Below are positions 35,983 to 44,804 of a stretch of DNA of 64,000 nucleotides, in pieces. The stretch covers positions 1 through 64,000 of the forward strand of contig DGSN01000062.1 of assembly GCA_002393575.1 (NCBI GenBank), given 5' to 3'. The notes under the pieces are model-generated. The model did no database searches, had not been told where the DNA came from, and saw only the letters and a program-made list of their open reading frames with translations. The stretch's first letter is position 1. Every line of letters begins with the position of its first letter. The position numbers and the translations under genes are program-made. Source of the stretch: Prevotellaceae bacterium UBA4361 (lineage in GTDB: Bacteria > Bacteroidota > Bacteroidia > Bacteroidales > Bacteroidaceae).

Positions 35983-36783
35983 GTGTTTCAAAATCTAATA
36001 GACTCAGCCAGGCTCCTCTTCCAAAAGGAAAAGGAGCCTTTTTTGCAACTCAAAAGCATACTGGGGTTCTTACCACACAACATTACGCTCTACCAGACGG
36101 CGCTGATGCACAAGTCGCTTACGCTCCATGAGAAAGGGGCAAAGCATATCAACAATGAGCGACTGGAGTATCTGGGCGATGCGATGCTGGGTGCTGTGGT
36201 TGCCGACATCCTCTACCAACGCTATCCCAACAAGCAGGAAGGCTTCCTCACAACTCTTCGCAGCAAACTTGTTCGTCGCGACACGCTCAACAAGCTTGCT
36301 GTGCAGATTGGGCTTGACAAACTGGTGCTCTACAGCGGACGCGCCACTTCTGCCCACAACAGCTACATGAACGGGAATGCCTTTGAAGCCTTTTTCGGTG
36401 CCATCTATTTGGACAGGGGATACGACTACTGCATGCGCTTTGCCAACGACGTGGTGTTTGCAAAGCACATCAGCATCGAGGAGGTGTCGAAGACAGAGGA
36501 AAACTACAAGAGCAAACTCATTGAGTGGTGCCAGAAATACCAGTTTGATTTTAAGTTTGACATCGTTTCTCAGAAAATCCTGCAAGACCGCAACACGCCG
36601 AAGTTCGTGTCGAAAGTCACCATCGAGGGTGTTTATTGCGGCACTGGCGAAGGCTATTCGAAAAAGGAAAGCCATCAGAATGCGGCTCGACAGGCATACA
36701 AGCACATCCGTCGCAATGCGGCTTTTGTGAACACGCTCATCGAAGCAAGGTCAAAACGCAACGAACAGCCGAAGGAACAATGA
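35983..36783 (+). CDS. rnc: Ribonuclease III
   Basis: RNase III cleaves double-stranded RNA, including rRNA precursors. The 266-residue protein has the signature NNERLEYLGDAMLGAVVADIL (start about residue 57), a second acidic site in GNAFEAFFGAIYLDRGY (about 130), and a C-terminal dsRNA-binding domain (about 180-248) with SKKESHQNAARQAY. The ATG at 35983 opens a conventional N-terminus. A GGGA/TCCC hairpin lies at about 35915-35941 between fabF and rnc, without a T-run, so co-transcription is plausible. Confidence 0.95.
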   Translation: MFQNLIDSARLLFQKEKEPFLQLKSILGFLPHNITLYQTALMHKSLTLHEKGAKHINNERLEYLGDAMLGAVVADILYQRYPNKQEGFLTTLRSKLVRRDTLNKLAVQIGLDKLVLYSGRATSAHNSYMNGNAFEAFFGAIYLDRGYDYCMRFANDVVFAKHISIEEVSKTEENYKSKLIEWCQKYQFDFKFDIVSQKILQDRNTPKFVSKVTIEGVYCGTGEGYSKKESHQNAARQAYKHIRRNAAFVNTLIEARSKRNEQPKEQ

Positions 36784-36860
36784 GAATGAGAGGAATGGTG
36801 TTACAAAATTGTTAAAACCATGTCTGATTGCAGGGTAGAATGATAAACTATCTTAAACGA

Positions 36861-36892
36861 TTTTGCTCATGATGGTTTTTTCTCTACATTTG
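36861..36892 (+). promoter_or_regulatory. Bacteroidetes-type promoter for the GH3-superfamily gene
   Basis: TTTTG at 36861-36865, a 19-nt gap and TACATTTG at 36885-36892 match the consensus closely. The start codon is 19 bp further on. Confidence 0.7.
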
Positions 36893-36911
36893 CACCCAAA
36901 TTAACGACAAC

Positions 36912-38423
36912 ATGGACGTAAGAACTAAATTCGTCAACAAAGTATATTTCAGACCTCGAATGAAAGCGCTGGAGAGGTATGCCACGAACGCTGAAGAAAT
37001 TCAGATGGACGTGATGCATCAACTCGTTTCGAAGGCTGCTTTCACGGAATGGGGAAGAAAATATCGTTTTGATAAGATTAAAACATACGAGGACTTTGCA
37101 GCACAACAGGGCATCAACACCTACGAGGAACTGAAGCACTTCATCCAGCGAATGCGCGAAGGAGAAGAAGATGTGCTTTGGCCAGGACAGGTGCGCTTCT
37201 TTGCCAAATCGTCGGGAACGACCAACGACAAGAGCAAGTTCATTCCTGTAAGCCACGACGGTCTTTGGAAAATACACTATCAAGGAGCACGCGACTCCAT
37301 CGCTTGCTACCTGGAGCAAAACCCATCGTCGCGCATCTTCAAAGGAAAGAGCCTCATCCTCGGCGGAAGCCACGCTCCGAACCTCAACACGCCTCACTCC
37401 ATCGTGGGCGACCTCAGCGCAATCCTCATAGAGAATGTGCCAAAGCCTGTGAATCTCAGCCGCATTCCGTCGAAGGAAATCGCTCTCCTGCCCGACTTCG
37501 AGGAAAAGCGCGACCGCATTGCCCGCGTTGCTATGAACGAGAATGTGACGAACCTGAGTGGTGTGCCTTCGTGGATGCTGTCGGTACTCGACCGCATGTT
37601 GGAAATTTCAGGCAAGCAGACCATCGACGAAATCTGGCCAAACCTGGAGGTGTTCTACCACGGCGGCGTATCGTTCAAGCCTTACCGCAACCAATACAAG
37701 CGAATCATCCTGAATCCGAACATGCACTACGAGGAGACATACAATGCCTCGGAGGGATTCTTCGGCATCCAGAACGACCTCAACGACCCGAACTTGCTCC
37801 TGATGATTGACTACGGCGTGTTCTACGAATTCATTCCGATGGATGAATTTGGCAAACAAGACCCACACATCGTTCCGCTTTGGGACGTGGAAACAGGAGT
37901 CAACTACGCAATGGTCATCAGCACAAACTGCGGACTCTGGCGCTACATCATTGGCGACACAGTGAAGTTCACGCAGAAGAACCCGTACAAGTTTGTCATC
38001 ACGGGACGCACCAAGCATTTCATCAATGCCTTCGGCGAAGAACTGATTGTGGATAACGCCGAAAAGGGATTGGAACAGGCTTGCATCGCCACGGGTGCTC
38101 AGGTGAAGGAATACACGGCAGCTCCTATCTTCATGGACGACCATGCCAAGTGCCGTCACCAATGGATTATGGAGTTCGCAAAACGCCCCGATTCTGTCGA
38201 TGAATTCGCCCAAATCCTCGACCGTTCGCTTCAAGCCATCAACTCGGACTACGAGGCCAAGCGCCACAAGAACATTACGCTTCAGCCACTCGAAATCATC
38301 GAGGCTCGTCCTGGTCTCTTCGACGATTGGCTCAAGAGCAAAGGCAAGTTGGGCGGCCAACACAAAGTGCCTCGATTGTCGAACAGCCGCGAATACATCG
38401 AGGATTTGCTGAAGATGAACTAA
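36912..38423 (+). CDS. GH3-superfamily (auxin-responsive-like) acyl-adenylate protein
   Basis: The 503-residue protein belongs to the GH3 superfamily, whose plant members form acyl-acid amides through acyl adenylates. It shows the phosphate-loop phrase FFAKSSGTTNDKSKFIPVS (about residue 95), the mid-protein YNASEGFFGIQND (about 280) and the ITGRTKHFINAFGEELIVDNAE hinge (about 355). These are ANL-like adenylate-forming features. Bacterial members are widespread in Bacteroidetes but their substrate is not established. The gene has its own promoter and is followed by a hairpin and an Ig-like lipoprotein gene. Confidence 0.88.
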   Translation: MDVRTKFVNKVYFRPRMKALERYATNAEEIQMDVMHQLVSKAAFTEWGRKYRFDKIKTYEDFAAQQGINTYEELKHFIQRMREGEEDVLWPGQVRFFAKSSGTTNDKSKFIPVSHDGLWKIHYQGARDSIACYLEQNPSSRIFKGKSLILGGSHAPNLNTPHSIVGDLSAILIENVPKPVNLSRIPSKEIALLPDFEEKRDRIARVAMNENVTNLSGVPSWMLSVLDRMLEISGKQTIDEIWPNLEVFYHGGVSFKPYRNQYKRIILNPNMHYEETYNASEGFFGIQNDLNDPNLLLMIDYGVFYEFIPMDEFGKQDPHIVPLWDVETGVNYAMVISTNCGLWRYIIGDTVKFTQKNPYKFVITGRTKHFINAFGEELIVDNAEKGLEQACIATGAQVKEYTAAPIFMDDHAKCRHQWIMEFAKRPDSVDEFAQILDRSLQAINSDYEAKRHKNITLQPLEIIEARPGLFDDWLKSKGKLGGQHKVPRLSNSREYIEDLLKMN

Positions 38424-38431
38424 CAAGAACA

Positions 38432-38466
38432 CGATGGGAAGGACTGCACCGCAGCTCTTCCCGTCG
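38432..38466 (+). terminator. GC-rich hairpin after the GH3-superfamily gene
   Basis: CGA, GGGAAG and CTGC pair with GCAG, CTTCCC and TCG around a 3-nt loop. There is no T-run, so it may be an RNA-stability stem rather than a true terminator. Confidence 0.45.
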
Positions 38467-38495
38467 GATATATTTGCCATCCATTGATTGAACAG

Positions 38496-40757
38496 ATGAA
38501 TCAGGTTCCACAGATGCTCAAGACACTCCAGATGATGCTCAAGTCTGTGACGAATGCCATCCACTCCCTCCATGTGTTGGTTCTGGTGCTGGTGGGTTTG
38601 GTGATTCTTGTTGCGTGTGCCAATATCGGCACACCCGATGGTGGCCCTTACGACGAAACGCCTCCGAAGATTGTCCGCACGTCTCCTAAGTTTGCTGCCA
38701 CGAAATCGAAGGCAAAGAAAATCGTCCTTGAGTTTGACGAAAACATCAAACTCGACAATCCCATTGAGAAAGTGGTGGTTTCTCCACCTCAACTCAACAT
38801 GCCCGAAATCAGCAGTACGGGCAAGCGTATCACCATTGAGCTGGAAGACACGCTCATTCCCAACACCACTTACACCATCGACTTCGCTGATGCCATTGAG
38901 GACAACAACGAAGGGAACCCTATGGGCGACTATGCGTTCACCTTCTCAACAGGCGAATCCATCGACACATTTCAGGTGTCGGGCTATGTGCTGAACGCAC
39001 AGGACTTGGAGCCTATCAAAGGCGTCGTAGTTGGTCTTTACTCGTTGGATGCTGACACCACGGTAAGCGATGCTGAAGCAGGAAAGGCACTGCCCGACAG
39101 TGTTTTCCGTACCAAGCCTCTCGAACGCATTTCGCGCACAGACAGCCGTGGTCATTTCTTCATCAAAGGTCTGAACAAGAACCAACGCTACCGAGTGTTT
39201 GCCTTGAAAGACGTGGATTTCGACTATCGTTTCAGCCAGAAAGCCGAAATGATAGCTTACTCGCATCGCGTCGTGCAATCGTCGTGCAAACCCGACATTC
39301 GCTACGACACGCTGTGGCACGACTCCATCCACTTCCTCAAGGTTGACACGATTCCCTACATGCATTTTTACCCCGACGACATCATGATGCTCGCCTTCCA
39401 AGAGGCTGGGCAGAATCGTGCTTTTCTCAAGAGCGAACGACCTCAACTGGAGAAATTCACCCTCTTTTTCACGGCTCCCGACGATTCGTTGCCTCGCATC
39501 GAAGGACTGAACTTCAATGCTGACAGTGCTTTTGTCATTGACAAGACTCCGAAGAACGACACCATCACCTATTGGGTTCGCGACTCACTTATCTACAACA
39601 ACGACACGCTGTCGTTTGTCATGACCTTCAACATGACCGACACGCTGGGACAACTCGTTTCTCACACCGACACGCTGCACCTGTTCTCGAAAGTGTCTTA
39701 CGAAAAGACTCAGAAGCGCAAGGCTGACGAATACGAAGAATACCGCAAGGAGTACATCAAAGAGTACAAGAAGGAACAGCGAAGGAAGAAGCACGAGGAA
39801 GAAAAGCGCGAGGACGAGGACAAGGAAGAAGAGGAACACGCAGAAGTAGCAGAGGAACCTGAAATCGCCAATGCACAGGAAACTCTTGAAGACACAGAGA
39901 AAACAGACAACGACAAAGACTCAAAGTCCAAGAAAAAGAAGAAGAAAAAGAAGGAAGCTGACGAGGACATCGTCGTGCCACCGATGCCAGAGAAATTCCT
40001 CGAAGCAAAGAGCATGAAAACCTCGCTCAATCCCGACCAGAACGTGGAAATTTCCTTCGATGTGCCCATCGACACGTTCTACCGTTCCATGTTCCATTTC
40101 TCCGAAATCATCGACTCTCTCAAGGAAGAGCGTCCATTCGTGCTGCGCCGCATTCCTGGCAAGGTAAATGCCCTGCGTTTCTATGCCGAGTGGACACCTG
40201 GCACGAAATACGAACTCATGGCAGACACAGGTGCCATCGTCAGCATCTACAGCCAACGCTGGGACGGCATGAAGAAGACCATCTCCGTGAAGCCGCTCGA
40301 AGAATTCAGCACATTGTTCGTCAGCTTGCAAAACACCGATACCACAGCTATCGTGCAGTTGATGAACACGTCAGACAAGGTGGTGAAGGAAACGAAAGTG
40401 AAGAACGGCAAGGCCGACTTCTACTTCTTGCAGCCTGGCACATACTATCTCCGCATGTTCTACGACCGCAATGGCGATGGCGTGTGGACCACAGGTGACT
40501 ACGACTCGCAAACCCAAGCCGAAGAGACTTACTACTACCCTGGTGCGTTGAATCTGCGTGCGCAGTGGGAAGTGACACAGACATGGAATCCGCTTTCCAC
40601 ACCACTTGCCAAGCAGAAGCCGCTCAAGATTACGCAACAGAAGCCTGACAAGGAAAAGACCATCAAGAACCGAAATGCAGAGCGCACCAAGAACGGTGGC
40701 AGCAAAGCACAATCGAACAGAAACGTCAATCGGTCAGCATTCCCTGACACATACTAA
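38496..40757 (+). CDS. Ig-like (Big_5 type) domain lipoprotein with Lys/Glu-rich segment
   Basis: The ATG at 38496 is preferred; a TTG four codons earlier is less likely. A hydrophobic stretch ends in the lipobox VACA, followed by the phrase GTPDGGPYDETPPKIVRTSP that marks a Bacteroidetes family with an N-terminal Ig-like domain (about 50-150, KIVLEFDENIKLDNP and YTIDFADAIEDNNEGNP). A carboxypeptidase-regulatory-like segment follows (about 160-260). Residues about 410-490 are an unusually charged Lys/Glu stretch with a run of nine lysines. A beta-rich C-terminal part and a basic Asn/Lys tail end the protein. Function is unknown; envelope location is likely. It precedes the DUF3108 gene. Confidence 0.8.
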   Translation: MNQVPQMLKTLQMMLKSVTNAIHSLHVLVLVLVGLVILVACANIGTPDGGPYDETPPKIVRTSPKFAATKSKAKKIVLEFDENIKLDNPIEKVVVSPPQLNMPEISSTGKRITIELEDTLIPNTTYTIDFADAIEDNNEGNPMGDYAFTFSTGESIDTFQVSGYVLNAQDLEPIKGVVVGLYSLDADTTVSDAEAGKALPDSVFRTKPLERISRTDSRGHFFIKGLNKNQRYRVFALKDVDFDYRFSQKAEMIAYSHRVVQSSCKPDIRYDTLWHDSIHFLKVDTIPYMHFYPDDIMMLAFQEAGQNRAFLKSERPQLEKFTLFFTAPDDSLPRIEGLNFNADSAFVIDKTPKNDTITYWVRDSLIYNNDTLSFVMTFNMTDTLGQLVSHTDTLHLFSKVSYEKTQKRKADEYEEYRKEYIKEYKKEQRRKKHEEEKREDEDKEEEEHAEVAEEPEIANAQETLEDTEKTDNDKDSKSKKKKKKKKEADEDIVVPPMPEKFLEAKSMKTSLNPDQNVEISFDVPIDTFYRSMFHFSEIIDSLKEERPFVLRRIPGKVNALRFYAEWTPGTKYELMADTGAIVSIYSQRWDGMKKTISVKPLEEFSTLFVSLQNTDTTAIVQLMNTSDKVVKETKVKNGKADFYFLQPGTYYLRMFYDRNGDGVWTTGDYDSQTQAEETYYYPGALNLRAQWEVTQTWNPLSTPLAKQKPLKITQQKPDKEKTIKNRNAERTKNGGSKAQSNRNVNRSAFPDTY

Positions 40758-40769
40758 TGAGAACTAAAG

Positions 40770-40858
40770 AGAGGTACAACCATTCTACACCCTCTATCCC
40801 CTCTATCCCCTCTATCCCTTCTATACCATTCTATCCCCTCTATCCCCCACTATAACTT
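40770..40858. repeat. CTCTATCCC nonamer tandem repeat
   Basis: About seven copies of CCCTCTATC, with small variants, fill the gap between the Ig-like lipoprotein and the DUF3108 gene. Confidence 0.75.
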
Positions 40859-40879
40859 AAACCATAAACCTTACTAATT

Positions 40880-41728
40880 ATGACACATTTCCATCCATCT
40901 CGCAACGCTTTCAGAGTCATCTCCGCACTCCTTCTGACCTGTGTCAGCTTCATGCTTTCCATGCCACAAACGCAGGCACAGTGTACACGAGAGAACAAAG
41001 CATTCCAAGCTGGAGAAACCCTGACCTACGACCTCTATTTCAACTGGAAATTCATCTGGGTGAAAGCAGGAACAGCCAACTACTCCGTAAGGAAAACCAC
41101 TTACAAGGGACAGGAATCCCTGCGTACCGACTTGCTCTTCCAAGGCAGCAAGCGACTCAATGCCATTTTCCCAATGAAGGATACGCTCATCAGTCAGATG
41201 ACACCCGAACTCGTTCCCCTCTACTTCCGCAAGGGAGCGTTGGAAGGCAAACGCTACACCGTGGACGAAGTGTGGTACTCCTACCCCAACGGCAAGAGCC
41301 ATGTCAATCAGCACTTCCTCACCCACGAAGGAGAACTCCTGAAAACCCAGCACGAAACCGAAGAATGCAACTACGACATGCTGAGCATCCTCAACGTGGC
41401 GCGTTCCTTCGACCCCTCCAGCTACAAGATAGGGCAACGCATCCATTTTCCTATGGTAACAGGGAAGAAAGTGGAGAAACAAACGCTTATTTATAAAGGG
41501 AAAGAAGTCTTTGAGGCAAACAACGACGTGAAATATCGCTGTTTGGTGTTCTCCTTGCTCGATTACGATGTAAAAGACGCCGACAAAGAAATGCTTCGTT
41601 TCTACGTCACAGACGACCAAAACCATTTGCCTGTCCGCATCGATTTCTATCTCCGTTTCGGCACAGCCAAAGCATTTTACAAGAGTGGCAAAGGTCTGAA
41701 AAATCCACAAACAAGCGTAATAAAGTGA
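40880..41728 (+). CDS. DUF3108-domain secreted protein
   Basis: The 282-residue product has a signal peptide (cut near QTQAQ) and the DUF3108 pattern: AFQAGETLTYDLYFNWKFIWVKAGTA, a central LFQGSKRLNAIFPMKDTL, and a C-terminal ADKEMLRFYVTDDQNHLPVRI. DUF3108 proteins are periplasmic beta-rich proteins of unknown function. It lies between the Ig-like lipoprotein and rnhB. The stop codon (AAG TGA) is part of a heptamer tract. Confidence 0.85.
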   Translation: MTHFHPSRNAFRVISALLLTCVSFMLSMPQTQAQCTRENKAFQAGETLTYDLYFNWKFIWVKAGTANYSVRKTTYKGQESLRTDLLFQGSKRLNAIFPMKDTLISQMTPELVPLYFRKGALEGKRYTVDEVWYSYPNGKSHVNQHFLTHEGELLKTQHETEECNYDMLSILNVARSFDPSSYKIGQRIHFPMVTGKKVEKQTLIYKGKEVFEANNDVKYRCLVFSLLDYDVKDADKEMLRFYVTDDQNHLPVRIDFYLRFGTAKAFYKSGKGLKNPQTSVIK

Positions 41729-41871
41729 AAAACGAAAAGTGAAAAGTGAAAAATGCCATTCGGAAAAACCACTTCCTTATCATTTTTCACTTTTCATTTT
41801 TCACTTTCCACTTTTCACTTTCCACTTCTCACTTTTCACTTCTCACTTTTCACTTCTCACTTTTCACTTTT
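41726..41871. repeat. Long TTTCACT heptamer tract before rnhB
   Basis: An AGTGAAA tract ending in ATGCCATTCGG (41726-41763) is followed by a pyrimidine-strand TTTCACT tract (41784-41871) that touches the rnhB start codon. The two tracts have opposite polarity and could pair. The pyrimidine tract is open in the rnhB frame and would add 42 residues if translated. Confidence 0.75.
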
Positions 41872-42510
41872 ATGTTATTACCTTTTTATCATAAAGAACT
41901 CATCGAAGCAGGATGCGACGAAGCAGGGCGAGGTTGTCTTGCTGGTAGCGTCTATGCAGCCGCCGTCATCCTGCCGAAAGACTACGAGAACCCACGTCTG
42001 AACGACTCCAAGCAACTCACAGCCAACCAACGCTATGCACTCCGCGAGGAAATCCAGCGCGATGCCATAGCCTGGGCATTGGGCATTGTGACTGCACCCG
42101 AAATCGACCAGATGAACATCCTCCGTGCCAGCATCACAGCCATGCACCGAGCCATCGATGCCCTTTCCGTTCGTCCCGAAGCCCTCATCATCGACGGCAA
42201 CCGATTCTACACCTACTATGAAAACCCAGACAGTGCCGAGCAACGTCATCCCCTGCCCCATGCCACCATCGTGAAAGGCGATGGCAAATACCTCTCCATC
42301 GCAGCCGCCTCCATCCTCGCCAAGACCTACCGCGACGACTACATGAAGGAACTCCACGAGCAATATCCTTACTATGGTTGGAACCACAATGCAGGCTACC
42401 CCACCAAGGAGCACCGCCAAGGCATCAAGGAGCATGGCACCACCCCCTACCATCGCCGCAGCTTCAACCTCCTTGGCGATGGTCAACTCTCCTTCGACTT
42501 CGGCGATTGA
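41872..42510 (+). CDS. rnhB: Ribonuclease HII
   Basis: RNase HII removes RNA from DNA-RNA hybrids and misincorporated ribonucleotides. The start at 41872 (MLLPFYHKELIEAGCDEAGRG) matches the family N-terminus and gives 212 residues, the normal size. Catalytic acidic residues are seen in GCDEAGRGCLAG (about residue 14), IDGN (about 110) and the block SIAAASILAKTYRDDYM (about 143), with HNAGYPTKEHRQGI after it. A longer frame from 41746 exists only because the upstream heptamer tract has no stop codon in this phase. Confidence 0.94.
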   Translation: MLLPFYHKELIEAGCDEAGRGCLAGSVYAAAVILPKDYENPRLNDSKQLTANQRYALREEIQRDAIAWALGIVTAPEIDQMNILRASITAMHRAIDALSVRPEALIIDGNRFYTYYENPDSAEQRHPLPHATIVKGDGKYLSIAAASILAKTYRDDYMKELHEQYPYYGWNHNAGYPTKEHRQGIKEHGTTPYHRRSFNLLGDGQLSFDFGD

Positions 42511-42662
42511 GCCGCACAGAAAAACCTTGTCACAACTCTCACGAGCCGCAACAAGGCCTACCGGTATTACCTTTTTTTCATAAACTAATTTATTTGCAGT
42601 ATCATATCTAACTGCATTCTCTCCAGGGGGTTTTCTCTTTATCCAAAAGGAGAAACATACCC

Positions 42663-44183
42663 TCATTGCTTGGTTTTGACGACAAGCACGCCGTTTTTGC
42701 CCTTTTCGCCAAATTCATCCGTAGCACTTGCACCTTTATACACTTGCATGTCGCCAACCTTTTTGTCTATTGCAAGTTGTATGAAATCTTGAATTTTCGC
42801 AGTCTTTCCATCGATGATGATAAACAAACCTGAAGTGGTATCAGAAACTGTTTCCACTGTCGTTTTCAAATTCTGCCTCACCTTCTCCAGCGTTTCATCA
42901 TCCATCACCTGTTGTCCATCAAGCACGATTTTCTTCACTTTCTTGCCATTGATTTTCAAGCCCTCCTCCGAGTCCAACGTGGCACCAGGCAATTTCTTCA
43001 CAAACTCTTTCGCTACATCTGTGGCAAGTGCATCATCCTGAGTAATGGCACTCAAGGCATCAGAAACTGACATTTCCTTCTTCACCTGTACTACCGTGAC
43101 GTGGTCTGACACTTTCATCACCACACTGTCTGGCACCGTGTCTTTCACTACCTCAACGCCATTTCTTGCCACCTTCTCAATTTCTTTCTGCTCCACTTCT
43201 GGCAAAGACACGCTTTCCTCCTGCTTTGTTTGCACAACTGCAGAATTTTGCATAACTTTGTCCTCAGAAAGGGAAGTGATGCTGGTTTCCGACTTGTCGT
43301 ACTCATATACGACGATGGTTTTGGCTGTTGCAGCCATACTGATTCCCACAATAGGGAGCGCATAGAGTGCTTTCAGCGCACTTTTCATGCATGATTTCTT
43401 TAAGTACATCATAGTTAAACGATTTTTTAGTGAACTGTGATTCAGGCTGTTGGCAATGGAGTGGCCGCTCGTGCCGACAGCCTTTTTTATGAGTAAGTCT
43501 TGATAATTTTTCAGCGAAATGCCACTTTGCAGCGTAGCAGCATCCGCCTCAAATTCATGTATCTCCTTTAGATTCTTCCGCATGAGCCAAGCAGCAGGGT
43601 TAAACCACTGCAAGGCACAAACCAAATTGATAAGCAGCACATCGACGGAATGGAACATGCGCACGTGAGCCTGTTCGTGCAAGAGGATAGCACGATTTCC
43701 CGTCTCATAGTCCTTGCGAGACACCACAACAAAGCGCATCCAGCTGAACGGTTCCATCTGCTTCTCCACCACGACCAGCGTAACACCCTCATCCAAGTTC
43801 TTCCTTTCACCACGCCGGATGATGCGACAAACACCCACAATGGAAACCAAAGTCCAACCCAAAACAACACAAACACCCACCACATAGATGCCAAAGAGAA
43901 GCGAAACGATTTCGTTCGCATTCTCCACAGACGCAGCCATCCGTTCCTCTGTCAAGCCCACCGCGTCATTTGCCTCCACCACTTGAACCACTTCTTTCAA
44001 ATAGACCATTTTCTCAGTCGTAACCACACAAAACGGCAGAGCAAAAGCCAGCACCACATTGACCCACAGCATCACACGGTTAAACCGATGCCAAGCCTCC
44101 TTTGCCAACAAGCAACGGAAGAACAAACAGAGGACAGCCAGCAAGACAGCCACTTTCCCGATATAAACCAGCAGCGTTTCCAT
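42663..44183 (-). CDS. BlaR1/MecR1-like M56 membrane metallopeptidase
   Basis: The 506-residue protein has membrane helices (about 5-25, 35-55, 90-115 and about 280) and a cytoplasmic zinc-peptidase motif HEQAH (about residue 170) with a downstream EFEADAA Glu. This is the M56 pattern of BlaR1/MecR1 sensors, which cleave or release the BlaI repressor when a signal is sensed. The C-terminal part lacks a penicillin-binding domain. It ends with a short plug-like segment (VYKGASATDEFGEKGKNGVLVVKTK) that resembles a TonB-receptor plug. The BlaI-type repressor gene lies upstream on the same strand, 621 bp away across repeats. Confidence 0.88.
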   Translation of the reverse strand: METLLVYIGKVAVLLAVLCLFFRCLLAKEAWHRFNRVMLWVNVVLAFALPFCVVTTEKMVYLKEVVQVVEANDAVGLTEERMAASVENANEIVSLLFGIYVVGVCVVLGWTLVSIVGVCRIIRRGERKNLDEGVTLVVVEKQMEPFSWMRFVVVSRKDYETGNRAILLHEQAHVRMFHSVDVLLINLVCALQWFNPAAWLMRKNLKEIHEFEADAATLQSGISLKNYQDLLIKKAVGTSGHSIANSLNHSSLKNRLTMMYLKKSCMKSALKALYALPIVGISMAATAKTIVVYEYDKSETSITSLSEDKVMQNSAVVQTKQEESVSLPEVEQKEIEKVARNGVEVVKDTVPDSVVMKVSDHVTVVQVKKEMSVSDALSAITQDDALATDVAKEFVKKLPGATLDSEEGLKINGKKVKKIVLDGQQVMDDETLEKVRQNLKTTVETVSDTTSGLFIIIDGKTAKIQDFIQLAIDKKVGDMQVYKGASATDEFGEKGKNGVLVVKTKQ

Positions 44184-44236
44184 TATTCCGAGTCGATTAA
44201 GTAATCGTTAAAAAATAAGTTGGTACAATTTCTTTA

Positions 44237-44745
44237 GGAAAGAAATTAAATAATTAGAATAAAAATTTCAGAAATAAAATGTTTTTTGTTTTAAACAACT
44301 CTTCTCTCATTTTTTGGAGTAATTATGATAATTATTGTTTTAGTTTTTTATGTCCCACGGAAAGAACGGAAAGAATGGAAATTTTAGCTCGGTGTAGCCA
44401 AATTTTTACTCAGCACCATGCGGAGCCTTTCTGTCATTTCCGTCATTTCCGTGGGACTTTTATTATCTTCACGTAGTAAGTTTTTAATGTCCCACGGAAA
44501 GAACGGAAATTTTCTCGGTGTAGCCAATTTTTACTCAGCACCATGCGGAGCCTTTCTGTCATTTCCGTCATTTCCGTGGGACTTTTATTATCTTCACGTA
44601 GTAAGTTTTTAATGTCCCACGGAAAGAACGGAAAGAACGGAAAATTTCTCGGTGTAGCCAATTTTTACTCAGCACCATGCGGAGCCTTTCTGTCATTTCC
44701 ATCATTTCTGTGGGACTTTTATTATCTTCATTCTAATTTCTTTCC
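44237..44745. mobile_element. MITE-like insert with 12-bp terminal inverted repeats
   Basis: The ends GGAAAGAAATTA (44237-44248) and TAATTTCTTTCC (44734-44745) are perfect inverted repeats. The flanks continue the palindromic repeat whose uninterrupted relative is at 13968-14046, and GAAA lies at both junctions as a possible target duplication. There is no transposase frame inside. This is an inference from comparison of two copies. Confidence 0.5.
44352..44716. repeat. Three tandem hairpin units, 125-137 bp
   Basis: Units start at 44352, 44489 and 44614 (period 137, then 125). Each opens with GTCCCACGGAAAG and closes with CTTTCTGTCATTTCC...GTGGGAC, so each folds as a long hairpin. Each contains CTCGGTGTAGCCAA and CAGCACCATGCGGAG. 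They show no coding frame. Confidence 0.8.
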
Positions 44746-44804
44746 GAAAACGAGTCATGTCATTTATACCAAGTTATTATTTCATTGTTCCTAAGCACAA
44801 CGCA

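Larger units (their letters stand above)
44184..44804. other. Repeat-filled gap between blaI-type and blaR1-type genes
   Basis: No gene lies here. The gap consists of the two halves of a palindromic repeat (44205-44240 and 44746-44792) separated by a MITE-like insert that carries three tandem hairpin units. Confidence 0.7.

Noticed and set aside
44352..44716. CRISPR-like array
   Set aside because: Three long units that repeat almost in full, with no short repeats separated by unique spacers and no cas genes.
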